A stretch of DNA of 37,505 nt from JAKSPM01 sp964450645 (GTDB taxonomy: Bacteria; Bacillota; Clostridia; Oscillospirales; Oscillospiraceae), in contig CAYVEB010000017.1 in assembly GCA_964450645.1 (NCBI GenBank), forward strand, positions 1-37,505, read 5' to 3'. The notes below the pieces were generated by a model that had not been told where the DNA came from, did not search any database, and saw only the letters and a list, made by a program, of their open reading frames with translations. The position numbers were made by a program, and so were the translations under genes. Positions 1 through 6,937 of the stretch are shown here, in pieces (the stretch's first letter is position 1; each line of letters begins with the position of its first letter).

Positions 1-229
1 AGGTGCGCTGCCTGTGCGGCCGCGCGAGCACGGCCGAACGGCACTCGCGCCTGCACGGGAACATACAAGAACAGAAAAATGAATTGCTTCTTGCAAACAT
101 AGATGGGTAAAACTTTTTGAGAAATTCCCCCGCCAGCAAGCCCAACACAGTGGGTTGCTGGCGGCAGCGACGAATCAGGTGCGCTGCCTGTGCGGCCGCG
201 CGAGCACGGCCGCACGGCACTCGCGCCTG
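1..229. repeat. Two copies of a 53-bp palindromic repeat unit
   Basis: Copy 1 is 1-53 and copy 2 is 177-229, in the same orientation and differing at one base (A37 against C213). Each can fold on itself. In copy 2 GTGCGGCCG and CGGCCGCAC form a perfect 9-bp stem around an 8-nt loop, extended past a 4x4 internal loop by a 7-bp outer stem. Between them, 130-164 forms another hairpin (CCGCCAGCAA / TTGCTGGCGG). They lie immediately 3' of uppS on the minus strand. They resemble REP-type intergenic palindromes; a role in mRNA 3'-end protection or termination is inference. Confidence 0.75.
130..164 (-). terminator. Hairpin downstream of uppS, possible terminator
   Basis: CCGCCAGCAA at 130-139 pairs with TTGCTGGCGG at 155-164. 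Read on the minus strand the hairpin is followed by GGAATTTCTC and only later by a T-rich stretch, so it is a weak intrinsic terminator. It could simply belong to the palindromic repeat block around it. Confidence 0.35.
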
Positions 230-238
230 TATGAGGAG

Positions 239-976
239 CTATCTGCCGCCGTAGCGCCGCGAGCGCTTGCCAAAGGCCGCGATGGCGCGGTTTAACTCTG
301 CCTCGTCGAAATCCGGCCAGAGGACGTCGGTAAAATAATACTCCGCATAGGCCGACTGCCACAGCAAAAAGTTGGAGATCCGCAGTTCCCCGGAGGGACG
401 GATGATCAAATCCGGGTCGGGGACGCCGGCGGAGTACATAAAATTTGAAAACTGCGCCTGATCCAGCTCCTCTGGAATGCACTGTCCGTCGACGCACGCG
501 CGGGCGTAGCGGCGGGCAGCGCGGAGGATCTCGTCCCGGCCGCCGTAGTTCAGGCAGAAGTTGACCTGCACCCCGGCGTATCGCGCCGAGCGCTCCACGG
601 CGATCCGGGCCTCCTCCTGCAGCTCCGGGGATAGCCGGGACAGATCGCCGAAGAAGCAAAAGCGCACCTGGTTCTTGTCCATGTCGGCGATGGCCTCGCG
701 GAGGTAGCGCTCGAGCAGCTCCATGATGGCGGAGATTTCCTGGTCGGGGCGCTTCCAATTTTCCGTGGAAAAGGCGTAGACCGTTAAATATTTCAAGCCA
801 ATGGATTTGGCGTAGTTCGCGATTTTACGAAATGTTTCCGCCCCGGCGGCATGCCCGGCGGAACGGGGCAGACCCCTTTTTTTTGCCCAACGCCCGTTGC
901 CGTCCATAATGATGGCGATATGCTCCGGCATGGGGCCGGTGGGCGCGGCGAATTTGCGCAAACGAAAGAGCTTCAT
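239..976 (-). CDS. uppS: Isoprenyl (undecaprenyl diphosphate) synthase
   Basis: Cis-prenyltransferase that condenses isopentenyl diphosphate onto farnesyl diphosphate to make the C55 lipid carrier for peptidoglycan and other envelope polymers; cytosolic or membrane-associated. The signature MDGNGRWA lies at residues 24-31, with Asp25 as the Mg-binding catalytic residue, and the C-terminal RPSGELRISNFL substrate-binding block is present. The length of 245 aa is normal. The frame is open further upstream, but the ATG at 976 is chosen because AGGAAGG sits 5 nt before it and the homologous region begins there. It is third in the pyrH-frr-uppS operon, 69 nt after frr. In many Firmicutes cdsA follows, which would lie beyond the window edge. 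Confidence 0.96.
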   Translation of the reverse strand: MKLFRLRKFAAPTGPMPEHIAIIMDGNGRWAKKRGLPRSAGHAAGAETFRKIANYAKSIGLKYLTVYAFSTENWKRPDQEISAIMELLERYLREAIADMDKNQVRFCFFGDLSRLSPELQEEARIAVERSARYAGVQVNFCLNYGGRDEILRAARRYARACVDGQCIPEELDQAQFSNFMYSAGVPDPDLIIRPSGELRISNFLLWQSAYAEYYFTDVLWPDFDEAELNRAIAAFGKRSRRYGGR

Positions 977-1045
977 CTGTACCTTCCTGAAATGGCCAAT
1001 CGCCCAGGCGAACCGCCTTCGATCCGCCTGGGACAAAGGGCGCCG

Positions 1046-1600
1046 TTAAATTTCCATCAATTCCTTTTCTTTGGCCGCACAGGCCTCGTCGATCTTCTTG
1101 ATATACTGATCGGTCAGCTTTTGCAAATCCTCTTCGGCGTTTTTTTGGTCGTCTTCCGTGATCGCGGAGGCTTTTTTCTGCTTTTTAATGTAGTCCATCG
1201 CGTCGCGGCGGATGTTGCGGACGGCAACTTTGCTGTCTTCACCGTATTTTTTTACCTGTTTGGTCAATTCGCGGCGGCGCTCCTCGGTCAGCTGGGGGAA
1301 CACCAGGCGGATAACGCGGCCGTCGTTCTGCGGATGGATGCCGAGATCGGAGAGCTGAATGGCCCTTTCCAAGGCCTTGAGCAGCGACCCGTCCCAGGGC
1401 TGGATGACCAGAGTTCTGGCGTCCGGGGACGAGATGGTGGCCACCTGGCCGATAGGCGTGTCTGCCCCGTAGTAGGGCACGGTGATCCGGTCCAGCACCC
1501 GGGCGTTGGCGCGGCCAGCGCGGACGGCGCCGAAGTCCGCCTGCAGAACCTCTAGGGTCTTGTCCATTTTTCTGGTAAATTCTTGAAAGTCTACGTTCAT
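1046..1600 (-). CDS. frr: Ribosome recycling factor
   Basis: RRF works with EF-G to split the post-termination ribosome complex so that subunits, mRNA and tRNA are reused. The 184-aa length matches the family (about 185). Recognisable blocks are the N-terminal helix with AGRANARVLDRI, the central beta domain VPYYGADTPIGQVA, and the C-terminal helices RRELTKQVKKYGEDSKVAVRNIRRDA. The ATG overlaps the pyrH stop as ATGA, and its ribosome site AAAGGAGG lies inside the last pyrH codons, so the two genes are translationally coupled. Confidence 0.98.
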   Translation of the reverse strand: MNVDFQEFTRKMDKTLEVLQADFGAVRAGRANARVLDRITVPYYGADTPIGQVATISSPDARTLVIQPWDGSLLKALERAIQLSDLGIHPQNDGRVIRLVFPQLTEERRRELTKQVKKYGEDSKVAVRNIRRDAMDYIKKQKKASAITEDDQKNAEEDLQKLTDQYIKKIDEACAAKEKELMEI

Positions 1601-2322
1601 GAAAAATCCTCCTTTACAAGTGTTCCGATCGTCTCGCCCATGACCGCGCGGTAGATGTTCTGCGGGTCTTTCAGGGCGAAGACGAGAATGGGCAGTTTAT
1701 TGTCCATGGCCAGGGAGATCGCGGTAGTGTCCATCACGGCCAAGTGCCGCGTGATGGCCTCGTCATAGGTGACGGTGTCAAAGCGGACGGCGTTGGGGTC
1801 GGTGGACGGATCGGCGGAATAGACGCCGTCGATATTCTTGGCCAGGAGCAGGGCATCGGCGCCGATCTCCACAGCCCGCAGGGCCGCGCCGGTATCGGTG
1901 GAGAAGAACGGGTTGCCGGTTCCGCAGCCAAAGACCACCACGCGGCCTTTTTCCATATGACGGATGGCGCGGGAGCGGATATAGGGTTCCGCGATGCGGT
2001 TCATTTCAATGGCGGTCTGGACGCGAACGGGGACGTCGCGCTGCTCCAGCATGTCCGCGATGGCCAGGGCGTTGATCACGGTGGCCAGCATCCCCATATG
2101 GTCGGCGCGGGTGCGCTCCATGCGGTTGCCGCCGTCTTTGAGACCGCGCCAGAAATTGCCGCCGCCCACCACGATGCCAACCTGGACGCCGGCCTGGACG
2201 CACTGTTTTACCACGTCGCAGACGTTGCCGATGACGTCAAAATCCAGGCCGCGGTGGGCTTCCCCAGCAAGCGCCTCGCCGCTTAGCTTGAGCAGCACGC
2301 GCTTATATTTGGGCTGGTTCAT
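1597..2322 (-). CDS. pyrH: UMP kinase (uridylate kinase)
   Basis: Hexameric bacterial UMP kinase of the amino-acid-kinase fold; phosphorylates UMP to UDP with ATP in pyrimidine nucleotide synthesis. The N-terminal KLSGEAL motif, the GGGNFWRG phosphate loop at about residues 53-60, the ADHMGMLATVINALA segment and the TGNPFFSTDTGAALRA nucleotide-binding segment are all present. The length of 241 aa is typical. The start has AAAGGAG about 9 nt upstream. It is the first gene of pyrH-frr-uppS, transcribed from the consensus promoter at 2356-2384. Confidence 0.98.
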   Translation of the reverse strand: MNQPKYKRVLLKLSGEALAGEAHRGLDFDVIGNVCDVVKQCVQAGVQVGIVVGGGNFWRGLKDGGNRMERTRADHMGMLATVINALAIADMLEQRDVPVRVQTAIEMNRIAEPYIRSRAIRHMEKGRVVVFGCGTGNPFFSTDTGAALRAVEIGADALLLAKNIDGVYSADPSTDPNAVRFDTVTYDEAITRHLAVMDTTAISLAMDNKLPILVFALKDPQNIYRAVMGETIGTLVKEDFS

Positions 2323-2355
2323 TGGGAAACACTCCTTTGCTCATTTCTAGAACCT

Positions 2356-2384
2356 ATTCTATAATATTTCTTGCCAATTGACAA
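2356..2384 (-). promoter_or_regulatory. pyrH: Sigma-A promoter of the pyrH-frr-uppS operon
   Basis: On the minus strand TTGTCA (2379-2384), a 17-bp spacer and TAGAAT (2356-2361) lie 34 bp upstream of the pyrH start. Spacing is ideal and only one base of each hexamer departs from consensus. Confidence 0.85.
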
Positions 2385-2436
2385 CAGATTTTTCAGGAAT
2401 TGGCAAATTTGTTTATGGAAAATTCACATTTCAGGA

Positions 2437-2481
2437 GAAAAAAGGGCGGCTGCATACCGAACTCTGGTACCCAGCCGCCCA
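2437..2481 (-). terminator. Intrinsic terminator after the decayed XRE gene
   Basis: GGGCGGCTG (2444-2452) pairs with CAGCCGCCC (2472-2480). On the minus strand the stem is followed directly by six T residues. It ends transcription of the XRE fragment just before the pyrH promoter. Confidence 0.85.
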
Positions 2482-2495
2482 AAAAGTTGACCGCG

Positions 2496-2722
2496 TTAGA
2501 TCTTGTGCGGGCGCGCATCCGCCAATTTGGCCGAAATACGGCGCACAGCCTCTGATAAAGAGCAATCGAGGAATTGCATAGGTCGTCCAAGGTGTTGGTG
2601 AAAACGGGCATATTTTTCCGCAAACGCTGCACGGTGCTTCCGCTGATCCGAAATTCCGCCCGCAGCGTATAGGTTGAAAGGCCCTTCTTCCATGTCCCCC
2701 AAAGCGGATCACAAACAAACAT
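2496..2722 (-). pseudogene. Frameshifted small XRE-family HTH regulator
   Basis: The first reading frame, from ATG 2722, gives DPLWGTWKKGLSTYTLRAEF and then ISGSTVQRLRKNMP and TNTLDDLCN, a recognisable Cro/C1-type helix-turn-helix of the short YozG-like family. The rest of the motif (LDCSLSEAVRRISAK) continues in another frame that stops at 2496. Comparing codons, one base appears to be missing in the stretch coding for CNILDC near 2570. The neighbouring 2857-3069 gene is an intact relative, so this looks like a decayed paralogue. A sequencing error cannot be excluded from one sequence. A strong terminator follows at 2437-2481. Confidence 0.7.
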
Positions 2723-2856
2723 AAAGCCCCTCCAAAATATCCTGCATATTATCATTATGTTCGATATCATGGGCATAGAATATGCTTTAATATCGGGCAG
2801 ATTGCTCTGGCATAAGAAACTGTGAACAAAATAGGCCGCCGAAATCTTTTGGCAGC

Positions 2857-3069
2857 CTATTTTATGAACCGCACGATTTCATTTGGCGTGCAATTGATGA
2901 TTGCGCAAAGCCGCTGCAAGGTCAGCATGGTAATATTCTTGTTCTTTTTCAAAGAATCCAGCGTTTTGTTATCGATGCCCGATTGCAGCAATTGATACTG
3001 CGAGACGCCGCGCTTGCGCATGGTTTCCCATAAAGGACTGTAGTCTATGATCGCAACCACCTCGCTCAC
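2857..3069 (-). CDS. Small XRE-family (Cro/C1-type) HTH regulator
   Basis: A 70-aa single-domain DNA-binding protein. Residues 12-66 carry the family pattern YSPLWETMRKRG, YQLLQSGIDNKTLDSLKKNKNI and LQRLCAIINCTPNEIV, where the second and third helices form the HTH. No sensor domain is present, so it is expected to act as a small dimeric repressor. The start is uncertain: GTG at 3069 opens the frame, and a second GTG three codons later is also possible; neither has a strong ribosome site. A TATAAT (reverse strand, 3084-3089) lies just upstream. It is divergent from the SLOG gene at 3160 with a perfect inverted repeat between them, which suggests autoregulation and control of the SLOG gene. Confidence 0.85.
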   Translation of the reverse strand: MSEVVAIIDYSPLWETMRKRGVSQYQLLQSGIDNKTLDSLKKNKNITMLTLQRLCAIINCTPNEIVRFIK

Positions 3070-3110
3070 CAGGTTATAAGAAAATTATAAAAGAAATATT
3101 TAAATAAAAT

Positions 3111-3130
3111 ATTGTGAATATAATCACAAT
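3111..3130. promoter_or_regulatory. Palindromic operator between XRE and SLOG genes
   Basis: ATTGTGA (3111-3117), a 6-bp spacer and TCACAAT (3124-3130) form a perfect 7-6-7 inverted repeat. It covers the -35 element and much of the spacer of the SLOG promoter, the usual position for a repressor site. Binding by the adjacent XRE protein is inference. Confidence 0.65.
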
Positions 3131-3140
3131 ATCGTATACT
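3112..3140 (+). promoter_or_regulatory. Promoter of the SLOG gene
   Basis: TTGTGA (3112-3117), a 17-bp spacer and TATACT (3135-3140), 19 bp before the ATG at 3160. The operator overlaps it. Confidence 0.7.
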
Positions 3141-3159
3141 GAAGCCGAGGTGTGCGATT

Positions 3160-3618
3160 ATGACGATCGTATTCAGCGGTCACCGGGAGGTATATCAGCC
3201 TGGTATCGCGGCGCAATTAGAGGCGGAAATTGAAAAGCTGTTACAAGCGGACAGTGCGTTTTTGTTTCTGACCGGCGGTATGGGCCAGTTCGACGGCTTG
3301 GGGGCCAGCGCGGTTCGGGCGGCGAAACACCGTCACCCGGAAAAGCGGATCACGCTGGCGCTGGTGCTGCCGTATTGGTCAAACCGGCTGAACACGGACA
3401 AGGAATACTATCAGCAACGCTTTGACCAGATTATGATTCCGGAAGAATTTGCCGCCGCGTATTACAAAGCGGCGATACCGCTCCGGAACCGTTGGATGGT
3501 GGATCAGGCCGATATCGTGATCGCCTACATCCGCCGAGACTTTGGCGGCGCTCTGGCTACAGTGAAGTATGCCCAAAAGCGGGGCAAAAGGATCATCAAC
3601 CTGGCGGAAAAAAAATAA
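3160..3618 (+). CDS. SLOG-superfamily protein (DUF1273/YpsA-like)
   Basis: A 152-aa cytosolic protein with a single Rossmann-like SLOG domain, a fold that binds nucleotides or nucleotide-derived ligands. Diagnostic pieces are SGHR at residues 6-9, the glycine-rich loop GGMGQFD at 39-45, the RNRWMVDQAD helix at 109-118, and GGA at 129-131 before the last strand. B. subtilis YpsA is the best-known relative, and its biochemical role is not settled. The ATG has CGAGG about 8 nt upstream. The gene stands alone, closed by a strong terminator and divergent from an XRE regulator with a shared operator. That suggests a small regulated sensor unit, but the ligand and function are unknown. Confidence 0.8.
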   Translation: MTIVFSGHREVYQPGIAAQLEAEIEKLLQADSAFLFLTGGMGQFDGLGASAVRAAKHRHPEKRITLALVLPYWSNRLNTDKEYYQQRFDQIMIPEEFAAAYYKAAIPLRNRWMVDQADIVIAYIRRDFGGALATVKYAQKRGKRIINLAEKK

Positions 3619-3654
3619 AAAGACAGCGAGGAACGGTTTTCCGCGCTGTCTTTT
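3615..3654. terminator. Bidirectional intrinsic terminator between SLOG gene and aspS
   Basis: AGACAGCG (3621-3628) pairs with CGCTGTCT (3644-3651), extended by flanking A and T runs. On the plus strand it ends in TTTT. It serves the SLOG gene; a poly-A flank could make it work for the minus strand (aspS) too. Confidence 0.85.
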
Positions 3655-3714
3655 GCCGGTATAGAGTTGTAGCGCCAGGTCGGCTGTTCAAAAAATTTTT
3701 TCCCCCCAAGCCTT

Positions 3715-5487
3715 TTATGGCTCGACAACACGGATGTGTACCTCATCCAGCTGCTTTTGCTCCACCGCGCTCGGCGCGCCCATCATCAGATCCTGGGCGT
3801 TTTTGTTCATGGGGAACGGGATGATCTCGCGGATCGACTCCTCCCCCGCCAGCAGCATGACCATCCTGTCCACGCCCGGGGCGATGCCCGCGTGGGGCGG
3901 CGCGCCGTAGCAGAAGGCGTCATACATCGCCGGGAATTTCCGCTTGACGTCCTCCTCGCCCAGGCGCACCAGCTCGAACGCCTTGACCATGATCTCCGGG
4001 TCGTGGTTGCGCACCGCGCCGGAGGACAGTTCCACGCCGTTGCACACCAGATCATACTGGTACGCCGTGATACTCAGCGGGTCGATCTCACCGCGCTCGG
4101 CCCGCTCCAAAATCTCCAGTCCGCCGTTGGGCATGGAGAACGGATTGTGGCAGAACTCCAATTCGCCGGACTCCTCGCCGATCTCGTACATGGGGAAGTC
4201 GACGATCCAGCAAAATTCATACCGCTCCGCGTCCATATGGCCCGGCGCCGCCGCGCCGAGCAGACGCCGCAGCACGCCCGCGGTCTTCTGCGCGGCCAGC
4301 TTCTTTCCTGCCGTCACGCCCACGAAGCAGCCAGGGGTCAGACCCAGGGCCCCGACGAGCGCGTCCTTGCGGTCTTGCAAGAACTTGGCGATCCCGCCGG
4401 ACAGCTGCCCGGACTGGTCAACCTTGAACCACATGGGTTTGCCGCCCGTCTGTACCTCCACATCGGCGCACAGCTTGTCCACCGCCTTGCGGGGCAGATT
4501 GCAGTCCGACGCAACCACCGCCTTAACCGTGTTGCCCGGAGCAAACGGCGCAAAGTCAATGCCCTGCACCAAGCCGGTCATATCCTGCAGCTCCAGGTCG
4601 ATGCGCAGGTCGGGCTTGTCCGAACCGTAGCGGTCCATGGCCTCCAGATACCCGATGCGGCGGAACGGCGGCTTGGAGGCGACGTGATAGCGCCCGTATT
4701 GGGCGAAAATCGGCGGCAGGACGTCCTCTAAAATTGCAAACACGTCGTCCTGACCGGCAAAGGCCATTTCCATATCCAGCTGGTAGAACTCGCAGGGCGA
4801 ACGGTCGGCACGGGGGTCTTCGTCGCGGAAGCAGGGGGCGATCTGGAAGTAGCGGTCGAAACCGGCGGCCATCAGCAGCTGCTTGAACTGCTGCGGCGCC
4901 TGCGGCAGCGCGTAGAACTTGCCCGGGTGCTTGCGCGCCGGCACCAGATAGTCCCGCGCGCCCTCAGGGGAGGACGCGGTCAGAATAGGCGTGGTGATCT
5001 CCAGAAAACCGCGGTCGGTCATGGCCTTGCGCAGCGCGGCGACCACGTTGCAGCGCAGGACGATGTTTTTCTTCACCGCCGGGTTGCGCAGATCCAGGTA
5101 GCGGTATTTCAACCGGGCGGTCTCGTCGGCCTCCCGGGAACGGTTGATCTCAAACGGCAGCTCGTTGTAGCGGCAGCGGCCCAGCACCTGGATGGACGTG
5201 GGCACCACTTCCACGTCGCCGGTGGCCTGCCTGGGATTTTTGGAGGCCCGCTCGCGGACGACGCCCGAAACGCAGATGGTGGATTCCTTGTTCAAGGGCT
5301 TGATGATGTTCATCATTTCCTCCGTCTCAATGACCAGCTGGGTCGTACCGTAGAAGTCCCGCAGGACGACGAACGCAAAATGATTGCCCACCACCCGGAC
5401 GTTTTCCATCCAGCCAACCAGCTGCACCGGCTGCCCTACATGGCTCAAATTTAGTTCATTACAGGTATGGGTACGGGATTGAAACAT
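3715..5487 (-). CDS. aspS: Aspartate-tRNA ligase
   Basis: Class II aminoacyl-tRNA synthetase charging tRNA-Asp. The 590-aa length is that of the bacterial type with an inserted GAD domain. The N-terminal OB-fold anticodon-binding domain covers roughly residues 1-110 (VQLVGWMENVR). Class II motif 2 is seen as FRDEDPRADR followed by SPCEFYQLDMEMAF. Motif 3 is near the C terminus as GIAPGVDRMVML. The ATG has GAGAGGA about 7 nt upstream. It is last in the run wzm-wzt-hisS-aspS, 76 bp after hisS, and the bidirectional terminator at 3615-3654 lies beyond it. Confidence 0.98.
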   Translation of the reverse strand: MFQSRTHTCNELNLSHVGQPVQLVGWMENVRVVGNHFAFVVLRDFYGTTQLVIETEEMMNIIKPLNKESTICVSGVVRERASKNPRQATGDVEVVPTSIQVLGRCRYNELPFEINRSREADETARLKYRYLDLRNPAVKKNIVLRCNVVAALRKAMTDRGFLEITTPILTASSPEGARDYLVPARKHPGKFYALPQAPQQFKQLLMAAGFDRYFQIAPCFRDEDPRADRSPCEFYQLDMEMAFAGQDDVFAILEDVLPPIFAQYGRYHVASKPPFRRIGYLEAMDRYGSDKPDLRIDLELQDMTGLVQGIDFAPFAPGNTVKAVVASDCNLPRKAVDKLCADVEVQTGGKPMWFKVDQSGQLSGGIAKFLQDRKDALVGALGLTPGCFVGVTAGKKLAAQKTAGVLRRLLGAAAPGHMDAERYEFCWIVDFPMYEIGEESGELEFCHNPFSMPNGGLEILERAERGEIDPLSITAYQYDLVCNGVELSSGAVRNHDPEIMVKAFELVRLGEEDVKRKFPAMYDAFCYGAPPHAGIAPGVDRMVMLLAGEESIREIIPFPMNKNAQDLMMGAPSAVEQKQLDEVHIRVVEP

Positions 5488-5563
5488 AACATTTCCTCTC
5501 TTTTCTATCGGATTTCGGCAAACCGAAGCTCGTCAAGATGGGTTCGATTGAACGCTTTGCGAA

Positions 5564-6919
5564 TCATTCCCGGACGACGAAGCCGTTGTTCTTTTCGGCA
5601 ATGCCGGACAGGATAAACGCGATGGCCTGCTCCGGCGTAAGCGCCTGCTGCTGGCCGGTGGACAGATCCTTGACCGAGCACTGACCGGCCGCGATTTCGT
5701 CGTCGCCCAGGAACACCACATAGGGGATGGCCAGCTTGTCGGCATACTGAATCTTCGCCTTGAACTTCTTCGGCTCACTGTACAACAGTACCCGCACGCC
5801 GGCCTGGCGCATCTGGGTCGCCAGGGCGATGGGCTTGGTCAGATCCTGGCACATGGGCAAAAGCAGCACGTCGGCCGGCGCCGTGGGCAGATCCGGGTTG
5901 AGCAGATTCTGCTCGCCCAGAACGTAAAACAGCCGGGTCAGGCCGATGGAGATGCCCACGCCGGGGAGCTTGCGGTCGGTGTAATATTCGGCCAGGTTGT
6001 CATATCGGCCGCCGGAGCAGACCGAGCCGATCTGCGGATAATCGGGGAGGATCGTCTCGTAGACGGTGCCGGTGTAGTAGTCCAGGCCGCGGGCGATGGT
6101 CAGATCCACCGCGAAGTGGTCCCGCGGGACGCCGAAAGCATCCAGATAACGCGCAACGGTCGTCAGCTCGTCCAGGCCCTGGTCAAAGGTCTCGTTCTGG
6201 CCGCGATAGGCCTCCAGCGCCGCTAGGACGGCCTCGCTTTCTCCGCGGATCGCCATAAATTTCAAAATTTCTCCGGCCTGCGCATCGGTCAGGCCGACGT
6301 CGCCGCACAAAATCGCCCGCACCTTTTCCGGGCCGATCTTGTCCAGCTTATCCACCGTGCGCATAATCTCGGCAGACTTTTCGCCCAGACCCTGCATGGC
6401 GTAGAAACCGTTGAGCACCTTGCGGTTGTTGACCCGGATGACAAAGCGCGTCAGGCCCAGAGCGCGGAAGGTCTGGTGGATGATGGCGGGAATCTCCGCC
6501 TCGTTGATGATGTCCAGCTTCCCATCGCCGATGATGTCGATATCCGCCTGGTAGAACTCCCGGAAGCGGCCGCGCTGGGCGCGCTCACCCCGGTAGACCT
6601 TGCCGATTTGATACCGGCGGAAGGGGAAGGTCAACTCCCCGGCGTGCAGCGCAACGTACTTTGCCAGCGGCACCGTCAGGTCAAACCGCAGGGCCAGGTC
6701 GCTGTCGCCCTTTTGAAAGCGGTAAATTTGTTTCTCCGTCTCGCCGCCGCCCTTGGCCAGCAACACCTCCGCCGCCTCGATGGCGGGCGTGTCCAGCGGC
6801 GCAAAACCGTACAGCGCGTAAGTCTGCCGCAGCGCCTGCATCATGCGTTCCATCTGCATCTGCGGGCCGGGCAGCAGTTCCATAAAACCGGACAGTGTCC
6901 GTGGTTTAATTTTCGCCAT
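5564..6919 (-). CDS. hisS: Histidine-tRNA ligase
   Basis: Class II synthetase charging tRNA-His. The histidine-specific motifs RGLDYYTGTVYE and SGGRYDNLAEYY are present, as is motif 2 with YRGERAQRGRFREFYQADIDIIG. The C-terminal anticodon-binding domain starts at about residue 345 (PADVLLLPMCQ). At 451 aa it is slightly longer than most bacterial HisRS (about 420-430); the extra length is at the C terminus. The ATG at 6919 follows AAGGGA. It starts 18 nt after the ABC ATPase gene, and no T-box leader is visible, so transcription probably comes through from the exporter genes. Confidence 0.97.
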   Translation of the reverse strand: MAKIKPRTLSGFMELLPGPQMQMERMMQALRQTYALYGFAPLDTPAIEAAEVLLAKGGGETEKQIYRFQKGDSDLALRFDLTVPLAKYVALHAGELTFPFRRYQIGKVYRGERAQRGRFREFYQADIDIIGDGKLDIINEAEIPAIIHQTFRALGLTRFVIRVNNRKVLNGFYAMQGLGEKSAEIMRTVDKLDKIGPEKVRAILCGDVGLTDAQAGEILKFMAIRGESEAVLAALEAYRGQNETFDQGLDELTTVARYLDAFGVPRDHFAVDLTIARGLDYYTGTVYETILPDYPQIGSVCSGGRYDNLAEYYTDRKLPGVGISIGLTRLFYVLGEQNLLNPDLPTAPADVLLLPMCQDLTKPIALATQMRQAGVRVLLYSEPKKFKAKIQYADKLAIPYVVFLGDDEIAAGQCSVKDLSTGQQQALTPEQAIAFILSGIAEKNNGFVVRE

Positions 6920-6937
6920 AGTGTCGTCCCTTCGTGT

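Noticed and set aside
239..1036. Longer uppS start at 1036
   Set aside because: The extra 20 residues are not family-like, and AGGAAGG is placed for the ATG at 976.
2393..2776. 127-codon frame as one hypothetical protein
   Set aside because: Only its middle is an XRE HTH; the rest continues in another frame and overlaps the terminator, so it is a pseudogene.
3736..4731. Long plus-strand open frame opposite aspS
   Set aside because: It is antisense to a certain gene, composition is typical of high-GC shadow frames, and no domain or ribosome site is present.
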